A stretch of DNA of 64,000 nt from Paulinella micropora (lineage: Eukaryota > Cercozoa > Imbricatea > Euglyphida > Paulinellidae), in the NCBI GenBank assembly GCA_019918135.1, contig WBZZ01005597.1, positions 20,001-84,000 on the forward strand, read 5' to 3'. The notes beneath the pieces were generated by a model. The model saw only the letters and a list, made by a program, of their open reading frames with translations. It was not told the DNA's origin and made no database searches. Below are positions 1 to 8,543 of the stretch, one piece after another; position 1 is the stretch's first letter, and each line of letters begins with the position of its first letter. The position numbers were made by a program, and so were the translations under genes.

Positions 1-411
1 GGGGCGAGTAGCGGAGGGTTTCTCTGTAGTGCTACGCGGTCTTGACGGAGGCCAGTCCGTGCGACTGAAAAGGTTATTTTCTGTTTCGTTTGCTCCCGTT
101 GTCTCGTTAGATTCCGCCGCCTGTGTTCGGGGGCGTTTTGTTGTGCGTTTGGTTTGGTTAGTATCTCGAGGAGGTCCAATGGTCTTGCTGGGAGGCCTGG
201 TCTCGACCGGCTCGGTCGTCGTCGCAGTCGATCCAAGGGTTTGGCCTGAGACGGGCGCGGTGGCCGTGTCGCGGGGCGGAGGGAGCGGTGGGTCCGTCTC
301 GATTGGCTTGGTCGTCGATGTCGATGAGCTTTCCACGTTGGTGGAAACAGCCTGGGCATCTGTTAGCCCCTGCCAGGCCGTGAGGGCCATTAGCAGAAAT
401 AAATACACCAT
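1..411 (-). CDS. Secreted mucin-like Thr/Pro-rich protein, partial
   Basis: The frame is open from an ATG at 411 to the left window edge, so at least 137 residues are present and the C-terminus is missing. It begins with a typical signal peptide (MVYLFLLMALTAWQGLTDAQA), followed at once by Ser/Thr/Pro-rich sequence with several N-glycosylation sites (NET, NQT). This composition fits a heavily O-glycosylated secreted or surface protein. No catalytic domain is visible. The plus-strand frame over the same bases lacks these features and is rejected. The role is unknown; a mucin-like surface or virion protein is an inference. Confidence 0.65.
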   Translation of the reverse strand, partial: MVYLFLLMALTAWQGLTDAQAVSTNVESSSTSTTKPIETDPPLPPPRDTATAPVSGQTLGSTATTTEPVETRPPSKTIGPPRDTNQTKRTTKRPRTQAAESNETTGANETENNLFSRTDWPPSRPRSTTEKPSATRP

Positions 412-742
412 GACCTAGAGAGAGCTTTATACAGTCTTTCGTCTTTACTTATACAAGTATCCTCTGAGGGCCGGCAGGACATCGGAGGGTTGGCAGGCTT
501 TCTAGCGCCCTCCCCCCCCCCCCCCCCCCCCCTCTCTCTCTCCCTCTTTTCTCCTCTCCCCCTTCGCTTTTTTGCCTTCTCTCCACCCTCCCCTCTCCCC
601 CTCTTTTCTTAACTTGACGGGAGACTAAAGAAATAACTCATGACAGCAAAGTCGTTTTAATTAAATTACAATTGAATTGGTAAACGTCGAGCTTTTAGTG
701 TTAGCCATTTGTATCTTCTTTGCCTTATCATTGCGCGTCGAT
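412..742. other. Intergenic: 21-C tract, pyrimidine-rich DNA, direct-repeat copy
   Basis: No gene is supported here. A run of 21 C lies at 512-532 within a pyrimidine-rich stretch. The segment from about 483 (cggagggtt, then ctttctagcgcc) to the actaaagaa at about 625 resembles 6,720-6,892. Bases 627-667 are repeated at 2303-2343. Confidence 0.6.
627..667. repeat. 41-bp direct repeat, left copy
   Basis: It is identical over 41 bases to 2303-2343, and a short block (aaacgtcgagc) just downstream is also shared. The right copy overlaps the stop codon of the gene ending at 2312. The left copy may therefore be the 3' remnant of a related gene, or the pair may mark a duplicated or recombined 1.7-kb segment. 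Confidence 0.8.
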
Positions 743-961
743 ATGCTGGCCGTTTGTCCTACTTGCGGCGCCCGCTTTTTTGAAGGCCAGCTGTACTGGT
801 CCGGGACTTGTAAAAAAGGGGACCCTCGGGACTTAGCCTCGCTTGTGTGCCGCCCTTATGGCGACGGCGCCTGTATCAACCCCGCTCGCGACGTCCCTGG
901 CGGAGACACTTGGGAAGAACGCATGCGCTTCGTGGACAATTCTCTAGACGAGATCTTGTAA
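743..961 (+). CDS. Small zinc-ribbon-like protein (72 aa)
   Basis: The first ATG in frame is at 743. The protein starts MLAVCPTCGARFFEGQLYW and has a CPTCG knuckle near residues 5-9 with further Cys at about 24, 38 and 46, consistent with a small zinc-binding fold. The wording after the knuckle (YWSGT, DLASLVC, GGDTWEERM) reminds me of a small conserved hypothetical protein of phages and cyanobacteria, but I cannot confirm this. The frame stays open upstream to a TTG at 677 and would add a hydrophobic stretch; without an ATG I treat that as untranslated. A 21-G tract follows the gene. The function is unknown. Confidence 0.6.
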   Translation: MLAVCPTCGARFFEGQLYWSGTCKKGDPRDLASLVCRPYGDGACINPARDVPGGDTWEERMRFVDNSLDEIL

Positions 962-1020
962 AATCCAGTTTAACGCGACTGCCGGGGGAAAACCAACAAC
1001 CGCAAACAGACCCGGGCTCA

Positions 1021-1041
1021 GGGGGGGGGGGGGGGGGGGGG
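1021..1041. repeat. Poly(dG) tract, 21 bases
   Basis: An uninterrupted run of 21 G lies between two plus-strand genes and equals in length the C run at 512-532. Such tracts recur in most gaps of the GC-rich part. Confidence 0.9.
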
Positions 1042-1160
1042 AGGAGCGCCAGCCCGCTAAAAGAAAAAAAAAAAGAAACTAAAAACTACGTTTTTTTTTC
1101 CTTGTAAATGCTTAAAAAGAAAGGAAGGTGCATCTTTTCTCTGTCACCAGCCAAACTTTA

Positions 1161-2312
1161 ATGCTGGCCGGTAATGCCGTTCGGTATGCAGATCTTTGCC
1201 AACAGTGTCAGTCTTTCCGCCTTTCTTGCTGCGAGGGTGCTGACTGGGTAGCAAACCTAGTGATTGCAGGGGGCAAGCGCCGCAAATTGAATTGCTGCGT
1301 ATGTAAGGCGACAGGGTGGCTTGCGTACTATGCTTCCTACATACAACAGGCAAGATTAAGCTTAGGGTCCCCCGATCTACCCCCGGGCCACACGGTTTGG
1401 ACGCCAGATCTCTTGCGGCGGGTTTTCAGCAACCAGGCATTGGTGATGAATGATTCATACAAAATAATCGTCCGGGAATTGTGGTACCTGCTAGAAAAAA
1501 CCACTGCCTTTGCCCTCAACATTGACAGTCAGCCGCCTAAAATATGGCAGCACCTTGAAAAACTGCTGCTCAACCACCCCGACGAGGTCAAAGCATGTGC
1601 AGAAAGACATACCGTAAACCTGACAGAGCTCAATTACACGATAACCAGCGCAATGCGCAGGCTCAAGGTAGACGCAAATCTTCGACAGACTTACGATCCC
1701 CTCATGGGTGTACTGCGCTGCCTATACAACGATTTCGACGGGACAGAAGGCCCCAACGTATGGCTGGTGCAGCTGACAAAAGCAGATGGTAAGCCGGAAA
1801 TCAGCATGGCGGTAAGTGCTATGCCTACAGCTGGTCAGCCTGCCTACCAGTACCACTTGGGTATACATCGAGCCATCCCCGGCCGGTCCGACTGGAAACA
1901 CCTTTCCGTGCCCTTGCACCAGTTTGCAGTGTATGCACTGAATCAGTTCTATAAGACACAGGATCCTCGCTTTGTGTTGTGTAATCCGCTGCCATCTATG
2001 GCACGGGTTCTGGAGGACAACCTTGTGCGTGGCGTAGATTTCATAACAAGGGCACGTCTGCTTGATCTTAACAAAGTCCAATTCAGTTGGGACAACAAAG
2101 AAACCATTCTCGATTTTTCGCGTAATCACTGCATGCACAACGCCGCTCGCTCGGGCACCGGGTTTTGGATTAGCCAAAACATTGTTCTGCTAGGTAAAAA
2201 ATATAAGCTAATGGTCGCGAACCAATGGTACGCCTCTTCGTGCCAGCAGAATTGTTTGAGATACAACCGTGACGACGTCGTATGCAGTAACTGTAACCGA
2301 CCAAAGAAATAA
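1161..2312 (+). CDS. Uncharacterised protein with N- and C-terminal Cys clusters (383 aa)
   Basis: The frame is open from a GTG at 1128; the first ATG is at 1161 and is preferred. Residues 13-50 contain Cys pairs (CQQC, SCCEG, CCVCK) and the last 30 residues have another set (CQQNC, CSNC), so both ends may bind zinc. The middle is mixed alpha/beta without low complexity and has no recognised catalytic motif. Two Cys clusters around a globular core suggest a nucleic-acid-associated protein, but this is only inference. The stop codon lies inside the 41-bp repeat at 2303-2343. Confidence 0.6.
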   Translation: MLAGNAVRYADLCQQCQSFRLSCCEGADWVANLVIAGGKRRKLNCCVCKATGWLAYYASYIQQARLSLGSPDLPPGHTVWTPDLLRRVFSNQALVMNDSYKIIVRELWYLLEKTTAFALNIDSQPPKIWQHLEKLLLNHPDEVKACAERHTVNLTELNYTITSAMRRLKVDANLRQTYDPLMGVLRCLYNDFDGTEGPNVWLVQLTKADGKPEISMAVSAMPTAGQPAYQYHLGIHRAIPGRSDWKHLSVPLHQFAVYALNQFYKTQDPRFVLCNPLPSMARVLEDNLVRGVDFITRARLLDLNKVQFSWDNKETILDFSRNHCMHNAARSGTGFWISQNIVLLGKKYKLMVANQWYASSCQQNCLRYNRDDVVCSNCNRPKK

Positions 2313-2343
2313 CTCATGACAGCAAAGTCGTTTTAATTAAATT
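2303..2343. repeat. 41-bp direct repeat, right copy
   Basis: This is identical to 627-667. It contains the stop of the 383-aa gene and the AT-rich 3' sequence ttttaattaaatt. Confidence 0.8.
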
Positions 2344-2673
2344 GAATTTCCAAACGTCGAGCCCCCCGGGCTCAGGGGGCTCAAGAGGGAGAAAGGGCGG
2401 GGAGGAAAGGGGGGGGGGGGGGTGCCTCTTACTTTTGGAAAGGAGGGGGCGCCCCCCCCTCCCGCCGCTCCCTCCTTCCCTCTTGAGCCCCCTGAGCCCG
2501 GGGGGCTCAAGGGGAGGGGGGCGACGAAGAGACAAGGGGAGAGCTCAGGGGCACATCCATCCCCCCCCCTTCCCCTTTCTTCTGTTCCTCCTGTTTTGTT
2601 TCCTCCCTATTTCTCGCTTATTTATTATAAAAAAAACTCCTCTGATCACAAACACTCTACACAGGACTCGCCG
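2313..2673. other. Intergenic: two P1 hairpins and G/C tracts
   Basis: No gene is supported. Two copies of palindrome P1 lie at 2359-2382 and 2483-2510, each with GAGCCCCC arms around a short centre. They may act as transcription terminators or be remnants of small palindromic elements. An AT-rich stretch (2,620-2,640) precedes the next ATG and could hold its promoter. Confidence 0.5.
2359..2382. repeat. Palindrome P1, representative copy
   Basis: GAGCCCCC arms surround a short centre. Relatives lie at 2483-2510, 7103-7129, 12506-12532 and 13574-13600, three of them at the same place in repeat R1. Strong hairpin potential could end transcription. Confidence 0.65.
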
Positions 2674-4096
2674 ATGATGGCGGCACCCGCAGCTGACGAC
2701 GCCCTGCCGCAAGCACCTACGCTCACCACGCAGCAGGCCGCAGTGGGCGCCGCTGGCGTGGCCAGGCGCGCTCCTCGCGTGGTCACGATCACGCGGGACC
2801 TGCCCGCGCCAATACACCTCTTAGAATCAAGCGGGTTCAACTCTGTCCCCCCCGGCGAGGCCTGCTTTGCTCAGGGCGCGGCTTTGCAGCACCAATTCTT
2901 CTACAAGCTGAACCTGCCCCCGAAAGCGACGAGCCAGTGGCGCAAGCCCAACACGCGCCATTTGTTCGGTTCCTGCGCAGATGCACATGCCTTTTACCAT
3001 GAAATCTACAAGTGGTTCAACGCCATGAGACGCAGTTTCTTTGTCATTATACGCGGCGGGTGCTGAAATGCACTCCCTCGATCTTGGCAGGGTCTGCGTG
3101 TCCGAGCAGAAGAACGACGACGGGACGGTGTGGTTCAAGAACTCGTTCCATGTCGCCTTCCCCCGCATCGTGTTTCAGTCGGTGCACCACGCCGGGGCCT
3201 TTGTAGACAAATGGCTGGTGCAGCACCCGGGGGGCATGCCCCCCGCGCCCCCCTTAAAAACCTTACAGCCCGCCGCTGCCCTGCGCGTCGATGCTTCGTT
3301 GGACCTGTACAAACACAAAAAAAACACCGGCAGTATGATTGACCCCAGTGTGTACTCAAAAAACCGCTGCTGGCGCGTCCCCGGCTCCCAGAAGATCGAC
3401 GACCTCTTGCAACCGAGCGCGGCGGGCGCGCCTCTGCCCAGTTTCGAGGAATTTGTTGTCCACTGCCCCAGCCATTCCCCGCGCAGGCCCGACACGGTCC
3501 GTGTGCCAGCCGAGCTCGCGGCCCCCACGCGTGCCAGGCCGCGGCCGGCGGGAAGCAGTCTCCACCTTGCGCGCCGCCCGCCGCCCGCCGTCGTTGCCGA
3601 CCACCTAAGGCCCATACTCGCCAAGCTCGAGCTTATGCTAAGGGGCTGGGGAGACACCACGTCTTCCCTGTCCGTCGGCGAAGACGCCAAAACAGGGAAA
3701 CAGTTTTTCGTTGTGCGCACAGCCAGATCTAGAGGAGGTGGAGGTCGTCTGTGCCTCGTACACGAGGTCCGTCGCAGGCGACACCAACAGCGAAGAGAGC
3801 AGAACCCAACTAGTAATGCTAGTAATAGCATTACTACCCTGATGGATACCGCAATTTACCACCAAAGTAATAATGCCTATTTAGTTCTAGGCGCGGCGGG
3901 ACAGGTTCTCTACGGATGCCATGGAAACTGTTGCTCGGCAGCCCACGAGTGGACGAATCGCTCGCGAACCGTGCTGCTAGGAAATCTATTCAATCCGTGG
4001 CTTGAGCAGAAGCAACAGCTACTGCTGGGAACAAGCAACCCGCCGCGTGCCCCCCGCCGAAAACGCCGAAGAAGAAGAGGGAGGAGCTGTAAGTGA
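2674..4096 (+). pseudogene. AEP-primase-like gene, frame interrupted
   Basis: The ATG at 2674 opens an N-terminal segment and a second long segment runs to 4096. The second part carries phrases typical of AEP primases. VYSKNRCWRVPGSQK matches the pattern VY..NR.fR.pgS.K of herpesvirus UL52 and NCLDV primases. Further on, QSNNAYLVL followed by CHGNCC resembles the C-terminal Cys/His cluster of that family. Family role: RNA or DNA primer synthesis at replication forks. The gene looks broken, with about one break. Its sequence also contains a palindrome related to P2 (3224-3250). A second, intact-looking AEP primase is encoded at 21,801. The family assignment is moderately secure. Confidence 0.5.
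3224..3250. repeat. P2-type palindrome inside the primase-like gene
   Basis: A GGGGGG-cat-gCCCCCC palindrome followed by gcgcc matches the second half of the P2 element at 11,671-11,724. Its place within a coding frame suggests insertion of a small palindromic element. Confidence 0.5.
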
Positions 4097-4406
4097 CGTC
4101 GAGGCCGGGCCCACACACGACAACGACGGCGACGGCGACAAAGTGATCCTGCGAATTTGGGACTTCCCAAGAAAAAGGTTCCGGCACGCGTCTAGTAAAT
4201 GCGGTAGCTGCGTGAGTGTGTGTGTGCGCGCGCGTGTTTTTTTTTCTCTTGTTATATTTTTTTTGGGTGCTGGGCGGGAGTGGGGAGGGGGGGGGGGGGG
4301 GCGGGAGTGGGGGAGGGAGGGGGGGGGCGCCACTTTCCACGTTCGGCGCGCAGAACGGCCTTGGACACCCCCCCCCCCATCCCCCCAGAAAACCAAAGAC
4401 AGTCTG

Positions 4407-5028
4407 ATGAGTCTGGCGGGGAGGCTGCAGACGGTCTTGGCCTCGCAGCTTGGGTTGGAAGATGCGCAGGGCTTGCAGCAGCCCGAGGGTGCCGCGCGGG
4501 AACGCCACCAAGCACGGTTGGCGCAGGAAGAAGAATGCCTCCGAGCCGCGTTGGCCGAGGAAGAGGCGGAGAAGGTCGAACTGGCGCAGGACTGTCCAGA
4601 GGCGGCGGTCGGTGTTACAGAGGAGTTCCGGAAACCAAAGGCAGTCGACGACTGGTGGGGCCATAGACATTCAAGGCAGGTGCAGTGTGCGGCGTGTACG
4701 GGCGCCAGCATCATAGGCCGGGACGAGCTCCGGATTTGCCGTCGGTGCCGCCACCGCGCGGCTATACCTGTGCCCGAAGCCAGAGTGCACAGCGAATGTT
4801 TGCTTTGACTGCGGGCTCAACACGCGACCACACGTGTGCCTCTTGAGATGCGCCAATGGCTGCGTTAGTCAAGACGTTCCGAGCACCAAAAAACCAAAGA
4901 AGAAGGCAGCACCCTTGCGGCCACGCCGTGCCGCCAAACGCTCGGGGCCCAAACGCGGCACCGTGCGCTACTACACAGCAGCAGCAGCAGCACCAGCACC
5001 GGCCAAAAACTTCTTCACCCGCAGCTGA
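4407..5028 (+). CDS. Zinc-finger protein with charged helical N-terminus, frame disturbed
   Basis: From the ATG at 4407 the product is rich in Ala, Glu and Arg and looks alpha-helical or coiled-coil over its first 90 residues. A Cys-pair region follows (CAACTGA, RICRRC) and, further along in another frame, a dense Cys stretch (CPKPEC, CFDCG, CLLRCANGC) and a basic Lys/Arg tail. Together these suggest a RING-like or other multi-zinc domain with a nucleic-acid-binding tail. The frame is interrupted about once, so this may be a decayed gene or one needing recoding or splicing. No named family is recognised. Confidence 0.4.
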
Positions 5029-5176
5029 CTTGTTTTTGGCACAGCCACGCTCCCAGTGAGCGCGCGCCGAAATGGCTTTTAAAATGTTTTTAATTTTTAA
5101 GAAATTCTCGGCCGAAGAGGCTATTAATTAAAAATCACTGCTTAACATTTGTCCCGGCCCCTAGCAAATGTAAAGT

Positions 5177-5780
5177 TCATCCAGCCAAGCACGCGCAACA
5201 GAACTCAGCCGACAGTAAGGTACCCAGAGCCTGAGTTCCGCTAGGGCCAGCCAGTGCTCGGGGCTGGACAGAGTCCACGTGGTTACGGGGCCTTGGGCCG
5301 CCGCGCTGCGGCGGGGGCGGCGTTTTTTTTGGTGGGTGGCTTGTCCTGGTTGAGAAGGCAGGCGCGACGGCGGCGTGCGAGCTGCCGTTAGAATCAAGGC
5401 TCTTCTTGCTACCACGTTTGGGCACCCCCGCCGGAGGGGGGCGACGGAGGCGCGCTAGTGCGATACAGGCACCCACGAACAACAAGACCTGCTTAGCAGA
5501 GTCTTCGGCATAGGTTGAGCTAATACCACTGCCAGAGCTGTCCCCCGTCTCGTCCGGAAAGCACTGCCGGCCGTCGTCGGCAAGGCACACGTTCGCATCG
5601 GGGGCCCGCGCTGGCCGGCTCGTTGTGGTTATCAACCTCCACTGGGCCGCCCTTCGCCTCTAGGCACTGCCGGCCGTCGTCGGCCAGGCGCGTGTCCGCC
5701 CCGTGGGGCCCAGCCGTCGGGGCCTGCGCTAGACCGTCGGCTCTGTGTTTGGTGGTGCCGGTTCTTGTAGTCCTGGGCAT
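5177..5780 (-). CDS. Small ORF region with repeated phrase and a membrane segment
   Basis: Two overlapping minus-strand frames cover this region (5520-5780 and 5177-5635). Both contain the phrase LADDGRQC, so the region holds an internal duplication. The second frame also has a hydrophobic stretch (QVLLFVGACIALARL) that could span a membrane, followed by a Pro/Lys-rich tail. The frames look like parts of one small membrane protein whose frame is disturbed, or two overlapping genes. No family is recognised. The neighbours upstream on the same strand are also small membrane or soluble proteins. Confidence 0.35.
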
Positions 5781-6022
5781 CCAAACACAATAGCGCCATA
5801 CGGATCTTCTCGTCTCATTTCTTCACACAATGCATACAGGACGTCCCGCACACCGCGTTGCTGTTGCAAGTCTCGTGCTTCAGCTTGATCGTGCTTCAGC
5901 TTGATCGTACTGTTGTACAAGCTCGCGGAGTCTTTGCCTTGATTAATCCTCGGAGTACTGCTCGTGCAGGTCATCTGTTTGATTCTGACCCCCGGAAATT
6001 TCTGTGTTGCTCTTAGCAACAT
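5729..6022 (-). CDS. Small uncharacterised protein (97 aa)
   Basis: The ORF starts at ATG 6022 and overlaps the genes on both sides in other frames. The second half is the most protein-like (LQQQRGVRDVLYALCEEMRR, a likely amphipathic helix, then PYGAIVFGCPGL). DNA for the middle contains a 16-base tandem duplication (gcttcagcttgatcgt, around 5,877-5,908). No family is recognised. Confidence 0.35.
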   Translation of the reverse strand: MLLRATQKFPGVRIKQMTCTSSTPRINQGKDSASLYNSTIKLKHDQAEARDLQQQRGVRDVLYALCEEMRREDPYGAIVFGCPGLQEPAPPNTEPTV

Positions 6023-6296
6023 TCACGTAAGCTATCCTTCCTGCAAGTGATAAGCACAACAAGAGGACAACAAAAAATCTCCAGCTTAGCCTGTTGAACG
6101 CTTCATTGCGTTTTTCCGGGCTGCGCAGGATTTGCAGCAAATCGCTTTCAGTACTCTTGGCTACTTTCGTTAGGAGCGCCTGCCGAGCTTCCAAGAACTC
6201 GGCGAGATACTTGGGGCTGTTCGATTGCGAACTAAGCAGTTAAACTTTCAGTAGTTTGACGTAAGGTTCCGCCGGCCGAGCGTCAGCTGACATCAT
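5943..6296 (-). CDS. Small single-pass membrane protein, frame interrupted
   Basis: A start at 6296 gives a short N-terminus, then a helical segment (LAEFLEARQALLTKVAKS), a strongly hydrophobic stretch (FFVVLLLCLSLAGRIAYV) and an acidic polar tail with an NQT glycosylation site. This fits a small type II or tail-anchored membrane protein. The frame is interrupted about once. It is the first of three overlapping small minus-strand ORFs. Confidence 0.4.
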
Positions 6297-7722
6297 CGAC
6301 ACAGAGCCCCCCTAACACCCCCCCCCCGGCCCCCTCCTCTCCCACTTTGCGAGAGGCAAGCTCCTGTGTGGGCCAGCAAAGAAAATGCTTAAATATATAA
6401 TCCCCTCCTCCTAGGCACGTAATTTTAATTTAGCACCTCTCAAAATTAGGGCACAACTGGTGTCCGATAACTGCAACAGCGATTCTTTCCCTCCCGCTCC
6501 CCCACCCCCCCCCCCAACATATCTTTTTCTTTTTTGCTTTAGCGGGGGGGGGGGCCTGGCCCCCCCAAAAAAAGGGGGCGGGGAGAGAGGACCGGCCTCC
6601 CCTTCCTCTCATCCGGCCTTTTCTGTGCCCAGACGGCCCCCCCTCCTTTCCGATAGTTGTTTTGCTCCTTGGCCTTGCGTTTTTTTTGGGCCGTTGTTCG
6701 TTCATTTTTTTGTTTAAACATCGGAGGGTTTTTCTTTTAAGCTTTCTAGCGCCCCTCCTCTCCCCCCTCCCCCGCCTTTTCTCTTCCTCCCTCCCTCCCC
6801 CCCCCTCCGCTTCTTTTACTTTCTCTCTCTCTCTCCCAGAACCCTCCCTCCTCCTGCCTATAGCTCTTTAGTTGAAGGAAGACTAAAGAACCTGCCACCG
6901 TGCTAGCCTTCCCGGCAGAACCTGTGGCTTCTGCACATGGTGTCCGGCGTCTGCAAGCTCTGGACGTCTGTCCTGCAAAATCACAGTGGTTCTGACGGCT
7001 GACGAACCAATCAACGTCGTCGTCCCCTCTTGCCAAGTGTTGGCGCCGAGAACCTCGAGATCTCCTTCTACATCTACACCGCGCTCTCCCCTTTCCCTCT
7101 CCTTGAGCCCCCTGGGCTCAGGGGGCTCAGGAGACAGGGGGAGAAAAAAAAGAGAGGGGGGGAAGTGCCTTTTGCTTTCAGGAAGGAGGGGGCACCCCCC
7201 CCCCTTCTCTCTGGCCATTCTGCCCGTGGGTTTTGGCTTTCTGCATCCCGCGCCCCATTGCTGCATTCCCCAAGCCCAACCCAGGACAGACGGGGCAGCA
7301 ACAAGTGTGTGTGTATGTATGTATGTCGCGGGTAACTACCCCTTGGCTTCCCGCCACTTGCCGAAGAAGTGCGTCGAGCTAAGAGTGACCCCGACGACAT
7401 GAGTGAGTGTGTATTCGAGCCTACTCCCCTGCCCGACCTGCCTGTTAGCTCAGACGGCGTCGTCTTTTAGAGCGAGGAAGAGGGCGTCGCTCGTCCAGCA
7501 GTCGCTGTGTCCAGCCCGCGCCAGGGGGCTGGAAGGGAGGCTCGGGGGGCAAAGCCTTTTGTGCAAACCAACCGCTGGGGCGAGCGGCCCCAGCAACTTG
7601 AGCCTCAATATAGATTTACCACAAAGCTCTGGTCCCAGGAGACGTCCTGCCACTGGCTCAGACGGTCCCTGTCTTTTCCCTCTTCTCCTCCAGATACAAG
7701 GAAGAGAAAAAAAAGCCCACTG
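6297..7722. other. Non-coding duplicated region with G/C tracts
   Basis: No gene is supported. Most ORFs here are Pro/Gly/Arg products of G and C runs. Bases 6,719-6,892 resemble 480-635. From 7,085 a copy of repeat R1 begins, with a P1 palindrome at 7103-7129, a GTGTGTATGTATG microsatellite near 7,303 and a short decayed coding stretch (MSECVFEPTPLPDLPV, 7,400-7,500) that is repeated at 13,900. Confidence 0.5.
7085..7560. repeat. Repeat family R1, copy A
   Basis: This shares long stretches with 13,550-14,060 (copy C) and shorter ones with 12,480-12,740 (copy B). Order within the unit: P1 palindrome, G-rich stretch, cccgtgggttttggctttc, (GTAT)n microsatellite, a short coding-like stretch, then a P2-like palindrome. 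Copies differ by point changes and small indels, so the duplication is not recent. Confidence 0.65.
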
Positions 7723-7850
7723 ATTGTCGAGCGGTCGCGCCGGGCCAGATGACTTTTTAGCACGTTGCAAATTACACGGATGAAGAGTCTAGCAAGGGGC
7801 TACAAAATCTGTCTACAGAAATAGAAAACAAATTGGGGAGAGCCCTGCCC
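7723..7850 (+). pseudogene. Decayed 5' fragment of the gene at 18,115
   Basis: From tgtcgagcggtcgcgcc onward the sequence follows the start of the 298-aa gene at 18,115 (ttttagcacgttgcaaatta, gagtctagcaaggggcta, atctgtctacagaaa). It keeps no useful frame. A still shorter piece of the same start occurs near 14,736. The gene has therefore been copied several times within the window. Confidence 0.6.
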
Positions 7851-7954
7851 AGCCGTGAATCGAACCCTTGCGGCCCATCGAACTCGGACAGTGATTATTT
7901 GCTGAAAAGTTTATACTGGTGAAACTTTTAATAAAACTGACGGGTCGAGTACGT

Positions 7955-8040
7955 TCTTTTTAGCCGGGTGGCCGGGCGGAAGATCCAGCCAGGTCTTTGT
8001 TGTGGAACTTGTACACGCAGCTGCGGCTCGTTCTGCGCTG
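7955..8040 (-). pseudogene. Fragment of a repeat-nuclease paralogue
   Basis: The minus strand reads CVYKFHNKDL followed by a Pro/Gly stretch. It lines up with CVYEFHGNAYHGFPPGH of the nuclease domain in the adjacent gene (complement 8,544-10,745). Nucleotide identity is also visible (ttgtggaacttgtacacgcag against ccgtggaactcgtacacgcag). Only this core is recognisable. Confidence 0.5.
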
Positions 8041-8543
8041 CCCCCCCCCCCCAGTCGGGCAGAGGTGAAGCTGCGCAGGAACGTGCACAAGAAACCCCTT
8101 GTGCCTCGTTCTGTGTGTGTCGCAGGCACATCTCGGATTCTTGTGTGCCCCAGACAGTGCCAATACACTTGGCTGCACTGCCACTTGGGGGTATGTGGTT
8201 CTGTCAAAGGGTTTTTTTTTGCAGGAGACTAGTCAAAAAGATTTTGTTTGGTTTTATTAAATTAGTTTTCTCTTTCATGGACACGATTCCTACCCCCTCG
8301 GCAATGAGATTTTAAGGTCAGAGAAACCGGCATGGGCACGCGCACAAGCAGGCGGGGGGGGGACACCCTCTCGCCCCCCTTGCACAATGCACAAACCCCC
8401 GTTCTCTGCCCGAGCGGCGGCTTGCGGTTGAACTTTTTTCTTTGCGCGCCCGAGCTCGCACCGGTACCATCGATGCACAGAGTTGTCGTTGACAATAAAA
8501 AAGCTAAAAAAGGTAGCAACGAGTCTTTTCTTTTTTAAAATTT
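8041..8543. other. Intergenic, no supported gene
   Basis: This holds G/C tracts and short overlapping ORFs on both strands without recognisable sequence. It separates the nuclease fragment from the 3' end of the intact repeat-nuclease gene. Confidence 0.5.

Noticed and set aside
6430-6871. Overlapping short ORFs on both strands
   Set aside because: All are low-complexity products of G, C and T runs without recognisable sequence.
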